DNA of 64,000 bases from CAVVAH01 sp963746175 (GTDB taxonomy: Bacteria > Actinomycetota > Actinomycetes > JACCUZ01). The number at the start of each line of letters is the position of its first letter. Within the stretch, counting starts at the first letter, position 1. Position numbers and translations under genes: made by a program. The stretch covers positions 496,001-560,000 of the forward strand of contig CAVVAH010000001.1 in assembly GCA_963746175.1 (NCBI GenBank), given 5' to 3'. The notes beneath the pieces were generated by a model that saw nothing but the letters and a program-made list of their open reading frames with translations, made no database searches and was not told the origin of the DNA. This document shows, one piece after another, positions 45,679-54,446 of this stretch.

Positions 45679-46936
45679 TCACCGGTACAGGGTGACGTCG
45701 ACCTCGGCGCCGGCGGGCAGGCCGGTCGCGTCCTCCGGGACGGCGAGCCAGCCGTCGGCGGCCGTGAGCACCGAGAGCAGGGCCGACGCGCCGAACAGCG
45801 GCGACGCGACCCGACCGCCATGGCCGTCGGCTACCCGCACCTGCACGACGTCGAGCCGGCCGGTCTGCGACGGCACCTGCCGGTCGAGCCGGGCCCGGAC
45901 GACCGGCTCGGGGGGCGGCCTGGTGGTGCCGGCCAGCCGGCGGACCAGCGGCACGCCGACGAGCCGGAACACGACGAGGGCCGAGAGCGGGTTGCCCGGC
46001 AGGCCGACCACCGGAACCCCGCCGCAGTCGGCCAGCAGGGTCGGCTTGCCCGGCCGCACCGCGAGGCCGTGGCAGAGGATCCCGGGGGCGCCGAGCCGCG
46101 CCACCACCTCCGCCGTCTCGTCCCGGGCGCCGACCGACGAACCCGCGGAGACGACCACCAGGTCGCACCGGCTGAGCGCGTCGCGCAGCACCGCCTCCAG
46201 CGCGGCCGCGTCGTCGGGCACGATGCCGAGCAGGACCGGCTCGCCGCCCGCGTCCCGGACCAGCCCGGCCAGTGCCGAGGCCGTCGCGTCACGCACCTGG
46301 CCCGGCACCAGCTCAGCGGGTCGCCGGCGGCACCACCTCGTCGCCGGTGGAGACCACGCCCACCCGCGGGCGACGCCGGACGTCGACCGACGTGACGCCG
46401 GCCGCGGCGAGCAGCCCGAGGTCCTGCGCGCGCAGCGGCCGGCCGGCGGGAGCCAGCTCGGCGCCGTCGGCGACGTCCTCGTCCGCGCGCACCGTCCCGT
46501 CCCCGGGTGCTGCCGGCCGGGTCACCTCGACACTGCCGGGCATCGTCTCCTGGGTGTGCTCGACCATGACGACCGCATCGGCGCCGTCCGGGAGGACCGC
46601 GCCGGTGGGTACGGCGACCGCCCCTCCTGCGCGGACCGTGACCTCCGGCGGCCGCCCCATCGGCACCGAGCCGAGCACGTCGAGGTAGCTCGGCAGTCCC
46701 TCGGACGCCCCGAACGTGTCGGCCGCGCGGACCGCGAAGCCGTCGACGGTGGACCGGGCGAACCCCGGCAGGGCGTGCGGTGCCACGACCGCTCCGGCCG
46801 GGGTGCGGCCCAGTGCCTCGTCGAGGTGCACCGACTCGACCTCCGTCGGAGCGAGGTCGGCGAGGAGACCGAGCGCGGCCGCCACCGTGACCGTCGTGAA
46901 GAACTCACGCCCCCCGGCGCGCGGCGGGGCGGCCAC
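45679..46936 (-). CDS. moeA: MoeA molybdopterin molybdotransferase, interrupted by a +1 frameshift
   Basis: The first half (MAAPPRAGGREFFTTVTVAAALGLLADLAP, STVDGFAVRAADTFG, DAVVMVEHTQE, VVSTGDEVVPPA) runs from GTG 46936 to a stop near 46313. The second half (PGQVRDATASALAGLV, VVSAGSSVGARDE, PVVGLPGNPLSALVVFRLV, AEVDVTLYR) continues in another frame to 45679. One extra C in ACCCGCTGAG near 46316 separates them; without it the sequence reads PATAELVPGQVRD. The whole protein would be about 419 residues of ordinary MoeA length. Two moeA genes side by side could serve molybdenum and tungsten separately, as in some aldehyde-oxidoreductase organisms. Confidence 0.85.
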
Positions 46937-46937
46937 G

Positions 46938-48624
46938 TCAGTCCCGGGGCTGCGGCCGCGCGGCCGCGCCGCCGCGCTGCAGTCCGAGGACGCTGGCGAC
47001 CGGTCCGAGCGCCACCTGACCGAGCCCGCAGATGGAGGTCTTGCGCAGCGTGCGCTCCAGCTCGAGCACCTGCGCCTCGCCGGCGTCGTCCAGACCGTCG
47101 CCGGCCATCGCCGTGGTCAGCAGGGTGTGCGCCTTCGTCGACCCGACCCGGCACGGGACGCACTTGCCGCAGGACTCGTCGCGGAAGAACCGCAGCGTGT
47201 TGGTGGCGGCCGCGAGGAGGTCGGTGCCCTCGGCCATCACGACCAGCGCGCCGGACCCGAGCATCGTGCCGGCCTCGGCCAGGGCGTCGAAGTCCAGCCG
47301 GGCGTCCAGCCCGTCGGGGCCGAGGAAGTTCGACGAGGCCCCTCCGGGCTGCACCGCTCCCAGCGTCCGGCCCTCCGAGACGCCGCCGGCCAGGTCGAGC
47401 AGCGCGCGCACCGGTGGTGCCCATCGGCACGCAGTACACACCGGGCCGTTCGACGTGACCGGAGACGGCGAAGAACTTCAGACCGTCGCTGTCCCCGTCG
47501 CCCTGGTCCTTCCACCACTGCGCGCCGCGCGTCGCGACCGCCGGGACGTCGGCGAAGGTCTCGACCGAGTTGATGAGCGTGGGCCGGCCCCAGAGCCCGT
47601 GGACGCCGGGGAAGGGCGGCTTGTTGCGCGGCTCGCCCCGGTGACCCTCCATGCACTCCAGCAGCGCCGACTCCTCGCCGAGGATGTAGCCGCCGGGCGA
47701 CACGAACACCTCGACCGACAGCCGGCGTCCGCTGCCCAGCACGTCGTCGCCCAGCAGCCCCTCGCCGCGCAGCCGCGCCAGCTCGGCCCGCAGGACGTCC
47801 GCCTCCGGTCCGTACTCGTGCCTGATGAAGACCCAGCCGTCCTCGGCGCCGACCACCACCATGCCGAGGAGCAGGCCCTCGAGGACGAGGTGCGGCTGGT
47901 CGGCGAGGATCTGCCGGTCCTTGAAGGTGCCGGGCTCCGACTCGTCGGCGTTGCACACGACGTACGACGGGCTCGCCTCCTGGCCGGCAACCAGCGACCA
48001 CTTCTTCCCGGTGGGGAAGCCGGCGCCGCCCATGCCGCGCAGCCCCGAGCCCGTGAGCGCCGCGACCAGGTCCTCCGCGGTACGCCGGCCGGCGAGCAGG
48101 TCACGCAGCACGGCGTAGCGCTCAGCACCCTCGTCGTAGGGGTCGTTGGGCCAGCGACGCACGGTCGCTGCGCGGTAGAGCTCCGGGGGCGTCTCGGCAC
48201 GAGCCGACTCCACCAACGCGTGCGCCAGCTCGGCGCGAGCCGGCTGCTCGTCGACTGCTGCCGCCGGTGCGATGTCGCACCGGCCGAGGCAGGACACCTC
48301 GCGCAGCTCGACGTCGGGATCGTCGCCGTACCGCTGGCGCAGCGCGGCGATCTGCTCGTCGCCGCCGCGCAGCCAGCAGGTGAGGTCGTGGCAGGCGTGC
48401 AGCGCGACCCGCGGCGGCGGCTCGGTGCGGAAGTGCGGGTAGAACGACACCAGTCCCTGGATCTCGTACAGGGGCCTGCGGGTGTCCTGCGCGAGCGCGA
48501 CGAGCTCCTCGCGCGGCAGCCAGCCGCGCCGCTCCTGGATGGCGTGCAGCGCCGGGATCAGGCTCGGGCCCGGGAACCGGCCGTTGCGGGCCTCCGCCCC
48601 CGGTGCCCGCGCCCCAGCGGTCAC
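46938..48624 (-). CDS. Formate dehydrogenase beta subunit (NuoE-NuoF-like fusion), interrupted by a +1 frameshift
   Basis: Residues 1-150 are a NuoE-like thioredoxin-fold 2Fe-2S domain (FPGPSLIPALHAIQERRGWLPREELV, CHDLTCWLRGG, EVSCLGRCDIAPAA). The rest is NuoF-like, with the NADH/FMN blocks GLRGMGGAGFPTGKKW, VVCNADESEPGTFKDR and GEESALLECMEGHRGEPRNKPPFP. The iron-sulphur motif SCGKCVPCRVGS ... TSICGLG follows the frame change. The change is at about 47411-47416: GGCACCACCGGTG has one base more than MGTPVRALL needs. It transfers electrons from the alpha subunit to NAD. The GTG start overlaps the fdhA stop. Confidence 0.87.
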
Positions 48625-51518
48625 GCGGACACGCTCGCGGAGGGTGCGAGTGCGACGGCGCAGAACTTGAACTCCGGGATCTTCCCGACCGGGTCGATCT
48701 CGTCGATGGTCAGCAGGTTCGCGGCCGCCTCCCGGAAGTGGAACGGGACGAACACGTTGCCGCGCGCCTCGCGGGTCGACACCCGGACGTGCAGCTCGAT
48801 CTCGCCGCGACGGGACCGGACGACGGCCATGCCGCCGTCCACCAGCCCGAGGTCACGCGCGTCGTCGGGGTGCACGTAGACCTCGGCGCGTGGCGCGATG
48901 GTGTCGAGGGCGAACGACCGCCTGGTCATCGACCCGGTGTGCCAGTGCTCCAGCAGCCGGCCGGTGTTGAGCACGAACGGGTAGTCGTCGTCCGGCAGCT
49001 CCTTCGCCGGGAGCCACTCGGCGGCTACGAGGTGCGCGAGCCCGTCGCCCGTGTTGAACCGCTCGTCGAACATCACGACGGTGCCGTCGGAGTGCTCCGG
49101 GTCGTCGTTCGGGTAGAGCTTGCCGGTGCCGCCGAGCACCTCCCAGGTGAGGTTCCGGTAGCTCGGCATCAACGCCACCATCTCGTCGAAGACCTCGCGC
49201 GGCGACTCGTACTGCCAGTCCAGCCCGACCCGGCGGGCGATCTCCTGGGTGATCCACCAGTCCTCGCGAGCCTGGCCCGGCGGCTCGAGCGTCTTGCGCC
49301 CGCGCTGCACCCGCCGGTCGGTGTTGGTGTAGCTGCCGTCCTTCTCGAGGTACGACGTCGCCGGCAGGATCACGTCGGCGAACTCCGCGGTCTCGGTGAC
49401 GAAGATGTCCTGCACCACGAGGAAGTCCAGCGCCGACAGCGCCTTGCGCACCTTGTTGGTGTTGGGGTCGGACATGAACGGGTTCTCGCCCATCATGTAC
49501 ATCGCGCCGACCCCGGGCCCGCCGCCCGGCGTCCCGTCGAGGATCGAGTGCACGATCTCGGTGACGGTCAGGCCGCGTTTCGGCGGCAACGAGGTGCCCC
49601 ACGCCTGCTCGAACCGGCCGACCACCTCGGGGTCGTCGGCCGACTGGTAGTCCGGGAAGAACATCGGGATCAGGCCGGAGTCGGAGGCGCCCTGGACGTT
49701 GTTCTGCCCGCGCAGCGGGTGCAGCCCGGCGCCGGGCTTGCCCACGTTGCCGGTGATCGCGCACAGCGCGATGAGGCAGCGGGCGTTGTCGGTGCCGGTG
49801 GTGTGCTGGGAGATCCCCATGCCCCAGAAGATGATTCCGGCGCCCGCCTCGCCCCAGACCTTCGCGACCCGGCGGATCACGTCGGCCGGCACTCCTGTGA
49901 TCTGCTCGCCGCGCTCCGGCGGGTAGTCGGCCACGGTGCGGGCCAGGTCGTCGTAGCCGCTGGTGCGGTCAGCGACGTACTGCTCGTCGACCAGTCCGGT
50001 CGCGACGATCTCGTGCATGACCGCGTTGTAGAACGCCACGTCGGTGCCGGGCTTGAGCTGGCAGTAGATGTCGGCGTGGTCGGCCAGCCTGTCGGCCCGC
50101 GGATCGACGTAGATGATCGTCGTCCCCTTCCGGCGGGCCTGCTTGAAGAACGACGAGGCCACCGGGTGGTTGGCCGTGGCGTTGCTGCCCGTGATCAGCG
50201 CGACGTCGGCGTTGGCCACGTCGCCGTACGTCGTGGAGACCGCGCCCGAGCCGATGCCCTCGAACAGCGCCGCGACGCTGCTGGCGTGGCAGAGCCGCGT
50301 GCAGTGGTCGACGTTGTTGGACGTGAACGCGGTCCGGATCAGCTTCTGGAAGAGGTAGGCCTCTTCGTTGCTGCACTTGGCCGAGCCGAAGCCGGCGATG
50401 CCGTCGGGACCGCGCTCGGCGTGCACCTCGCGCAGCCGGCGCGCCACCAGGTCGAGCGCCTCGTCCCAGGTCGCCTCCCGGAAGTGCGGCAGCACCTCGT
50501 CGTACGGCACCAGGCCGCCGGGCTTGCGGCGCTTCCGCCCCTCCCCCTCCTGACCGTCGTTCGAGCGCTGGTCCCCGCGGACGTCGCCGGACAGCGGGCC
50601 CTTCGGGTACGAGGAGTCGATCCGGATGAGCGGCACCGTCAGCCGCTGCGGGGACGCGGCGTAGTCCCAGCCGTAGCGGCCCTTGACGCACAGGCGCTTC
50701 TGCGAGCCCGGCTGGTCGCGGCCGTCGGCGAACGCGATCGCCCCGCGCTCGCGGTCGACGTAGTAGGTCAGCGCGCAGCCGACACCGCAGTAGGGGCAGA
50801 CGCTGTCGACGGCCTGGAGCTCGTCACGCGGCCGGATCGGGATGTCGCGGATCGGCTTGTTCGTCAGCGCGCCTGTCGGGCAGGACGCGACGCACTCGCC
50901 GCACGTCACGCAGCTCGATGCGCCCATCGGGTCGTCCAGGTCGAACGCGATCCGGGTCGAGTAGCCCTTGCCCGACCGCCCGATGACGTCGTTGCCCTGC
51001 AGGTCGTCGCAGGCCCGGACACAGCGGTCGCAGAGGATGCAGGCGTCGTGGTCGACGGCGATGACCGGGTTGGACACGTCGGTGCCGCGACCGTGGCCGC
51101 GCGGCAGCCCGCCCACGGTGACGTCGTAGCGCCCGACGAGGTCGAGCAGCAGGTTGTCACCCGTGGTCGTCTGCTTCGGGTCGTCCTCCGGCGCCGGCTG
51201 GTCGGCCGCCAGCAGCTCGGTGAGGGTGGCTCGGCTCTGCTCGATCTCGTCCGAGGACGTGGTGACCTCCATCCCGTCCTCGCACGGGCGGACGCAGGAC
51301 GCGGCGTAGACCCTGCCGCCGACGTCGACCACGCACATCCGGCAGACGCCGACGGGGTCCATCCGCTCGTCGTGGCAGAGCACCGGGATGTCGATGCCGG
51401 CGTCGCGTGCGGCAGTCCAGATGGTGGTGCCCTCAGCCACGGACAGCGGCCGTCCGTCGATGGTCAGGTCGACGGTGCGGGTCGTGCTCGGTGCGTCAGC
51501 GGTCGCCGTCACGTGCAC
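48621..51518 (-). CDS. fdhA: Formate dehydrogenase alpha subunit (molybdenum/tungsten, NAD-linked)
   Basis: A 965-residue bis-pterin enzyme. In order: an N-terminal 2Fe-2S domain (CHDERMDPVGVCRMC, CVRPC), 4Fe-4S ferredoxin motifs (CILCDRCVRAC; CVTCGECVASCP), the MopB 4Fe-4S motif (CPYCGVGC) and the catalytic region TRLCHASSVAAL with Cys as metal ligand, so it is a non-selenium enzyme. The late molydopterin-dinucleotide domain contains FVLNTGRLLEHWHTGSMTRRS and NVFVPFHFREAAANLL. It oxidises formate to CO2 in the cytoplasm, passing electrons to the NuoEF-like subunit. GTG 51518 is the start; GTG 51512 is possible. Confidence 0.93.
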   Translation of the reverse strand: MHVTATADAPSTTRTVDLTIDGRPLSVAEGTTIWTAARDAGIDIPVLCHDERMDPVGVCRMCVVDVGGRVYAASCVRPCEDGMEVTTSSDEIEQSRATLTELLAADQPAPEDDPKQTTTGDNLLLDLVGRYDVTVGGLPRGHGRGTDVSNPVIAVDHDACILCDRCVRACDDLQGNDVIGRSGKGYSTRIAFDLDDPMGASSCVTCGECVASCPTGALTNKPIRDIPIRPRDELQAVDSVCPYCGVGCALTYYVDRERGAIAFADGRDQPGSQKRLCVKGRYGWDYAASPQRLTVPLIRIDSSYPKGPLSGDVRGDQRSNDGQEGEGRKRRKPGGLVPYDEVLPHFREATWDEALDLVARRLREVHAERGPDGIAGFGSAKCSNEEAYLFQKLIRTAFTSNNVDHCTRLCHASSVAALFEGIGSGAVSTTYGDVANADVALITGSNATANHPVASSFFKQARRKGTTIIYVDPRADRLADHADIYCQLKPGTDVAFYNAVMHEIVATGLVDEQYVADRTSGYDDLARTVADYPPERGEQITGVPADVIRRVAKVWGEAGAGIIFWGMGISQHTTGTDNARCLIALCAITGNVGKPGAGLHPLRGQNNVQGASDSGLIPMFFPDYQSADDPEVVGRFEQAWGTSLPPKRGLTVTEIVHSILDGTPGGGPGVGAMYMMGENPFMSDPNTNKVRKALSALDFLVVQDIFVTETAEFADVILPATSYLEKDGSYTNTDRRVQRGRKTLEPPGQAREDWWITQEIARRVGLDWQYESPREVFDEMVALMPSYRNLTWEVLGGTGKLYPNDDPEHSDGTVVMFDERFNTGDGLAHLVAAEWLPAKELPDDDYPFVLNTGRLLEHWHTGSMTRRSFALDTIAPRAEVYVHPDDARDLGLVDGGMAVVRSRRGEIELHVRVSTREARGNVFVPFHFREAAANLLTIDEIDPVGKIPEFKFCAVALAPSASVSA

Positions 51519-51530
51519 CCGTCCTCATGG

Positions 51531-53387
51531 TCAGCCACCTTCGCCCGGCGCACCCGCCGTGTCCAGCACCTTCGGCCGGCCGTGCGCGTCGAGACCGCGG
51601 GCCGCCCAGTAGCCGTCCACCATCGACCGCAGCCGCTCCGGGGTCAGCCGGGCCGTGCGACCGGACGGCAGCTCGAGCGGCTCGGCGAGCAGCCGCGCGG
51701 GCAGCCAGTCGTCCTCCGGCTGCCAGCCCTCGCGCAGGTTGTACTCGCGCTTGGCGAGGACGATCCGCCGGGCCGTGCCACGCAGCTCGTCGGCGTCGAG
51801 GTCCCAGCCGGTCACCAGGGCGAGCAGGTGCGCCCACTCCCCCCACGGCGCATCCGGGTCGTCGGTCTCCAGGAAGACGCCGCGGAGGAACTTGCAGAGG
51901 ATCATCGAGTCGATGACCGCGGCCCGGTCCTCCGTCTCGACCGCTGCCGCGACGTGCGCCGGCCCGCCGTCGAGCCGGTCGAGGTCGCCGCCGAGGTCGG
52001 CCTCGTACGCACCGGACCGGTTGTGGTCGGCGCCGCGGGCGTTGACCGCGAGACCGAGCGCCATCGCGTGCAGCGTGCGCGGCTCGTAGCCCGGCAGCTC
52101 GAGGCCCTTCACGTGCACCGCGTACGCCGCGGAGCCGCCGCCCAGCTGCTCGGACGCCGCCCTCGAGCCGAGGGCGAGCAGCGGGCCGATGCCCGTGCCG
52201 CTCCCGATCTCGCCCAGCGCCCGCAGCAGTGCGGTGCCGTCGCCGAACCGCAGCCAGGGCGCGTCCAGCAGGCCGAGCTCGGCGCACTCCATCGCCCAGG
52301 CGATCGTGCCGCCGGCCGAGATGGTGTCGATGCCCAGGTCGTCGCACCGCGCGCTGGCCTCGAGGACGTCGTCGGGGTCGGACACACCGCACAGCGGACC
52401 CAGCGCGAAGACGTTCTCGTACTCGACGCGCATGGCGGTCCCGCCGCGGCGCGGTGAGAGCCGGTAGATGTGCTCGCAGCCGATCGTGCACGAGGCGCAG
52501 CTGTTCTTCGTGGTGCCGCGCAGCTCCGCCAGCTCCTCCGCCGCGAGCGCCGGGGCCCCGTCGAAGGTGGCCTGCTGGAAGTTGCGGGTGGGCAGGGTCG
52601 AGAGCGCGTTGAACGCGAGCAGGTTGGCCAGGGTGCCGAGCTCGCGGTACTTCGCGGTCGCAGCCCCGAAGGACCGGGACCGGAGGTCCTTCGCGGCGGC
52701 GAGCACCCCGGTCGGGTCCGCCGGAGCCACCTTGGTGCGCGGCCGGACGGCGACGGCTTTGACGTTCTTGGCGCCGAGCACGGCGCCCAGCCCGCCGCGG
52801 CCGGCGTGCCGCCCGTCGTGCGACAGCGTCGCGTAGCGCACACCGCGCTCCCCCGCCGGGCCGATGGCGGCCACCTTGAACGCCCGCCCCAGCCGCTCGC
52901 GCAGCACCTCCTCGGTGCGCGCGGCCGACGCGCCCGCGACGTCGTCGGCCGGCTCCATCCGTACGTCGCCGCCGTCGACGACCAGCACGCTCGGACCGGC
53001 CGCTCGCCCGACCACGACGATCGCGTCGTGCCCGGTGAGCTTGCCCGCGATGGCGAAGTGGCTGGACGCAAGTGCGTCGGTGAGCAGGCCGGTCAGCGGC
53101 GACTTCGCGACGACCGCGAACTTCGCGCTGGTGGTGAGCGGGGTCCCGACCAGCGGGCTGAACACGAAGGCGAGCGGAGCCTCCGGCGCCAGCGGGTCGA
53201 CGCCGGCCGGGGCCAGGTCGAGCAGCAGCCGCACACCGAGGCCGGCACCGCCCAGGTGGTCCCGCAGCAGTCGGTCCGGCAGCTCGACCGTGCGGCTGGT
53301 GCCGTCGGTGACGTCGACCACCAGGGCCCGGCCGAAGTAGCCGCCCGGCACCCGTGCCGCCGTCGCAGCGGCCGGGTCGTCAGCCAC
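51531..53387 (-). CDS. Aldehyde ferredoxin oxidoreductase family protein (tungsten/molybdenum)
   Basis: A 618-residue AOR-family protein: GGYFGRALVVDVTDG, GGAGLGVRLLLDLAPAGVDPLAPEAPLAFVFSPLVGTPL, FAVVAKSPLTG, YATLSHDGRHAGRGGLGAVLGAKNVKAVAV, NFQQATFDGA. The 4Fe-4S cysteines are in SCASCTIGCEH, with a further Cys in SMILCKFLRG. It catalyses aldehyde-to-acid oxidation, or the reverse, with a tungsto- or molybdo-bispterin. GTG 53387 overlaps the stop of the MobA-MoaD gene; GTG 53351 (before GGYFGR) is an alternative. Its neighbour FdhAB could be the NAD-linked electron acceptor, an inference from context. Confidence 0.9.
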   Translation of the reverse strand: MADDPAAATAARVPGGYFGRALVVDVTDGTSRTVELPDRLLRDHLGGAGLGVRLLLDLAPAGVDPLAPEAPLAFVFSPLVGTPLTTSAKFAVVAKSPLTGLLTDALASSHFAIAGKLTGHDAIVVVGRAAGPSVLVVDGGDVRMEPADDVAGASAARTEEVLRERLGRAFKVAAIGPAGERGVRYATLSHDGRHAGRGGLGAVLGAKNVKAVAVRPRTKVAPADPTGVLAAAKDLRSRSFGAATAKYRELGTLANLLAFNALSTLPTRNFQQATFDGAPALAAEELAELRGTTKNSCASCTIGCEHIYRLSPRRGGTAMRVEYENVFALGPLCGVSDPDDVLEASARCDDLGIDTISAGGTIAWAMECAELGLLDAPWLRFGDGTALLRALGEIGSGTGIGPLLALGSRAASEQLGGGSAAYAVHVKGLELPGYEPRTLHAMALGLAVNARGADHNRSGAYEADLGGDLDRLDGGPAHVAAAVETEDRAAVIDSMILCKFLRGVFLETDDPDAPWGEWAHLLALVTGWDLDADELRGTARRIVLAKREYNLREGWQPEDDWLPARLLAEPLELPSGRTARLTPERLRSMVDGYWAARGLDAHGRPKVLDTAGAPGEGG

Positions 53388-54255
53388 CGGCGTCCGCCGA
53401 CAGGAAGGCGACGGTGTCCCCGGCGTGCAGGGGCAGCTGCGGGTCGCGGCCGGTCTGGTCGCCGTTGACGGCCGCGAGGACGTGCCGGTCCAGGACGAGG
53501 TCGACCGCGGTCGCAGCCTCGCCGACGGTGGCGGCGGCGACGCTACGAGCGCCTCGGGTGCCCCGCGAGGCGAGCACACCGAAGCACTCGACGGTGACGG
53601 CCGGTCCCGGCCGCGACCGGGCCAGCTCGTAGTCGGCCGGCTCGTTGACGTTCAGCACCGACTCCAGCGTCGGGTCGGCCACCTGCAGCGCCGGATCGGT
53701 GAGCAGCGCGGCGTCGTCGAGCCGGAGCACCTGCGCCTCCTCGAACACGAACGCCGGTCGCAGCCGGTCGGCGGCCACCAGGTCGGCCACCCGGCCGGCC
53801 AGCCGGGTCCGGTACGCCGCCGCGAGCGGCTGGGGGAAGCCGCGCGCCACCGGAAGCACCACGTCGAGCCGGTCGTCGGCCAGCAAGGCTGACATCACCC
53901 GCCGTACGAACGCCGGGTGCAGGAACGGCAGGTCCGTCGAGCAGACGAAGGCCGCACCGCACCGCCCGTCGAGCGCGGCAAGACCGACGGCGATGCCCTG
54001 CAGCGGGCCACGTCCCTCCGCGGGGTCATCCACGACCTCCACGCCGCTCGGCAGTGCCGGCAGCTGCTGACCTGGAGCGCGGACGACGAGGACCGGCCCG
54101 AGGCCGGCGCGCGCCGCGACGGCGCAGGTGCGGTGCAGCAGCGTCGTCCCGTGCCACTCCAGGTCGGCCTTGGCCCGGCCCATCCGGGAGGACCGGCCGC
54201 CCGCGAGCACGACCGCCGCCCCGCGGTCGGCCGCTCCGGACCTGGTCCCGTCCAC
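53380..54255 (-). CDS. MobA-type molybdenum cofactor guanylyltransferase fused to a MoaD/ThiS-like domain
   Basis: A 291-residue fusion. Residues 1-210 are a MobA nucleotidyltransferase (AAVVLAGGRSSRMGRAKADLEW, VVDDPAEGRGPLQGIAVGLAAL, FVCSTDLPFLHPAFVRRV, NVNEPADYELAR), which would attach GMP to molybdopterin. Residues about 218-291 are a beta-grasp, ubiquitin-like domain (VTVECFGVLASRGTR, HVLAAVNGD, LPLHAGDTVAFLSADAGG) ending in the Gly-Gly needed for thiocarboxylation. The fusion couples two steps of cofactor synthesis and lies directly before the aldehyde oxidoreductase. GTG 54255 is the start. Confidence 0.88.
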   Translation of the reverse strand: MDGTRSGAADRGAAVVLAGGRSSRMGRAKADLEWHGTTLLHRTCAVAARAGLGPVLVVRAPGQQLPALPSGVEVVDDPAEGRGPLQGIAVGLAALDGRCGAAFVCSTDLPFLHPAFVRRVMSALLADDRLDVVLPVARGFPQPLAAAYRTRLAGRVADLVAADRLRPAFVFEEAQVLRLDDAALLTDPALQVADPTLESVLNVNEPADYELARSRPGPAVTVECFGVLASRGTRGARSVAAATVGEAATAVDLVLDRHVLAAVNGDQTGRDPQLPLHAGDTVAFLSADAGG

Positions 54256-54290
54256 CCGCCGATCGTAGGCACCCCGCCGCCCCGTGCCGG

Positions 54291-54446
54291 TCAGGCGAAC
54301 AGCTTCACGACCTTGCCGAGGGTCGACCACACGCCATAGGTGAGGGCAGCGACGACGAGCACCCACAGCAGGACCGCGAGCGGGGCAGCGACCGGGTCGT
54401 GCTTCGTGCTGCCGGCTGTCGGTCGACGGGGGGCGACGGCACTCAT
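54291..54446 (-). CDS. MFS transporter small subunit
   Basis: A 51-residue protein with one membrane helix (LAVLLWVLVVAALTYGVWSTL) after a basic, Thr/Pro-rich N-terminus. It matches the small partner usually encoded right after OFA-type formate/oxalate transporters. Its ATG overlaps the transporter stop in an ATGA junction, so the two are translated together. The role is probably assembly or stability of the transporter. Confidence 0.83.
   Translation of the reverse strand: MSAVAPRRPTAGSTKHDPVAAPLAVLLWVLVVAALTYGVWSTLGKVVKLFA

Noticed and set aside
46313..46936. Two half-length MoeA proteins encoded as separate genes
   Set aside because: The halves are complementary parts of one MoeA and one extra C in a CCC run explains the break; no start signal precedes the second half.
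48603..52457. A 1284-codon plus-strand frame across fdhA and the aldehyde oxidoreductase gene
   Set aside because: Antisense to two clearly recognised metalloenzymes; low-complexity translation.
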